This document shows positions 6,260 to 6,268 of a stretch of 6,268 bases of DNA, one piece after another. Source of the DNA: Bacteroidia bacterium (GTDB taxonomy: Bacteria; Bacteroidota; Bacteroidia; JABEUT01); contig JABEUT010000110.1 in the NCBI GenBank assembly GCA_013044305.1, positions 1 through 6,268 of the forward strand, read 5' to 3'. Position numbers and translations under genes: made by a program. Each line of letters starts with the position of its first letter. Position 1 is the first letter of the stretch. Under the pieces are notes generated by a model, which was not told the DNA's origin, made no database searches, and saw only the letters and a list, made by a program, of their open reading frames with translations.

Positions 6260-6268
6260 CAGAAAAAA

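Noticed and set aside
1..6268. Transposons, CRISPR arrays, tRNA or rRNA genes, toxin-antitoxin pairs
   Set aside because: No transposase frames, regularly spaced repeats, cloverleaf-like segments or ribosomal RNA sequence were seen on either strand.

Overview
The window reads as chromosomal DNA from a member of the Bacteroidota. The strongest sign is the secreted protease in the middle. It ends in a type IX secretion (Por) sorting domain and carries C10 peptidase, PKD and jelly-roll modules in the arrangement typical of that phylum. An apparent TAnnTTTG promoter element at the right edge and the lack of strong Shine-Dalgarno sequences ahead of the main genes agree with this. Genus cannot be read from the sequence.

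All three substantial genes lie on the minus strand, so transcription runs from right to left. They are clpB (6077 to 3450), a C10-family secreted cysteine protease (about 3130 to 806) and a glutathione-peroxidase-family thiol peroxidase (754 to 188). Only 51 bases separate the protease from the peroxidase, with no visible terminator, so they may share a transcript. clpB is separated from the protease by about 320 bases and is probably its own unit. Bases 1-187 hold no convincing gene, only a hairpin just past the peroxidase stop that could end the transcript.

The most interesting regulatory signal is upstream of clpB. A -24/-12 (sigma-54-type) element with exact GG-to-GA spacing would start transcription about 40 bases before the ATG. 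A tandem heptamer repeat fills much of that leader. At the right edge, a TACCTTTG box on the plus strand sits inside two overlapping inverted repeats, which suggests a divergent gene outside the window. A GTG codon at ClpB residue 148, preceded by AAGGA, could be an internal start for a shorter ClpB lacking the N-domain, as is known for E. coli ClpB.

The gap between clpB and the protease (3131-3449) is unusually rich in short perfect inverted repeats. It also holds a 43-codon plus-strand reading frame with a Shine-Dalgarno-like AGAGGA. This is the only place where something undescribed might sit, but the evidence is weak. The three main genes are ordinary, well-known families: protein disaggregation, secreted proteolysis and peroxide detoxification. 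I see no sign of a mobile element, CRISPR array, RNA gene or defence system.
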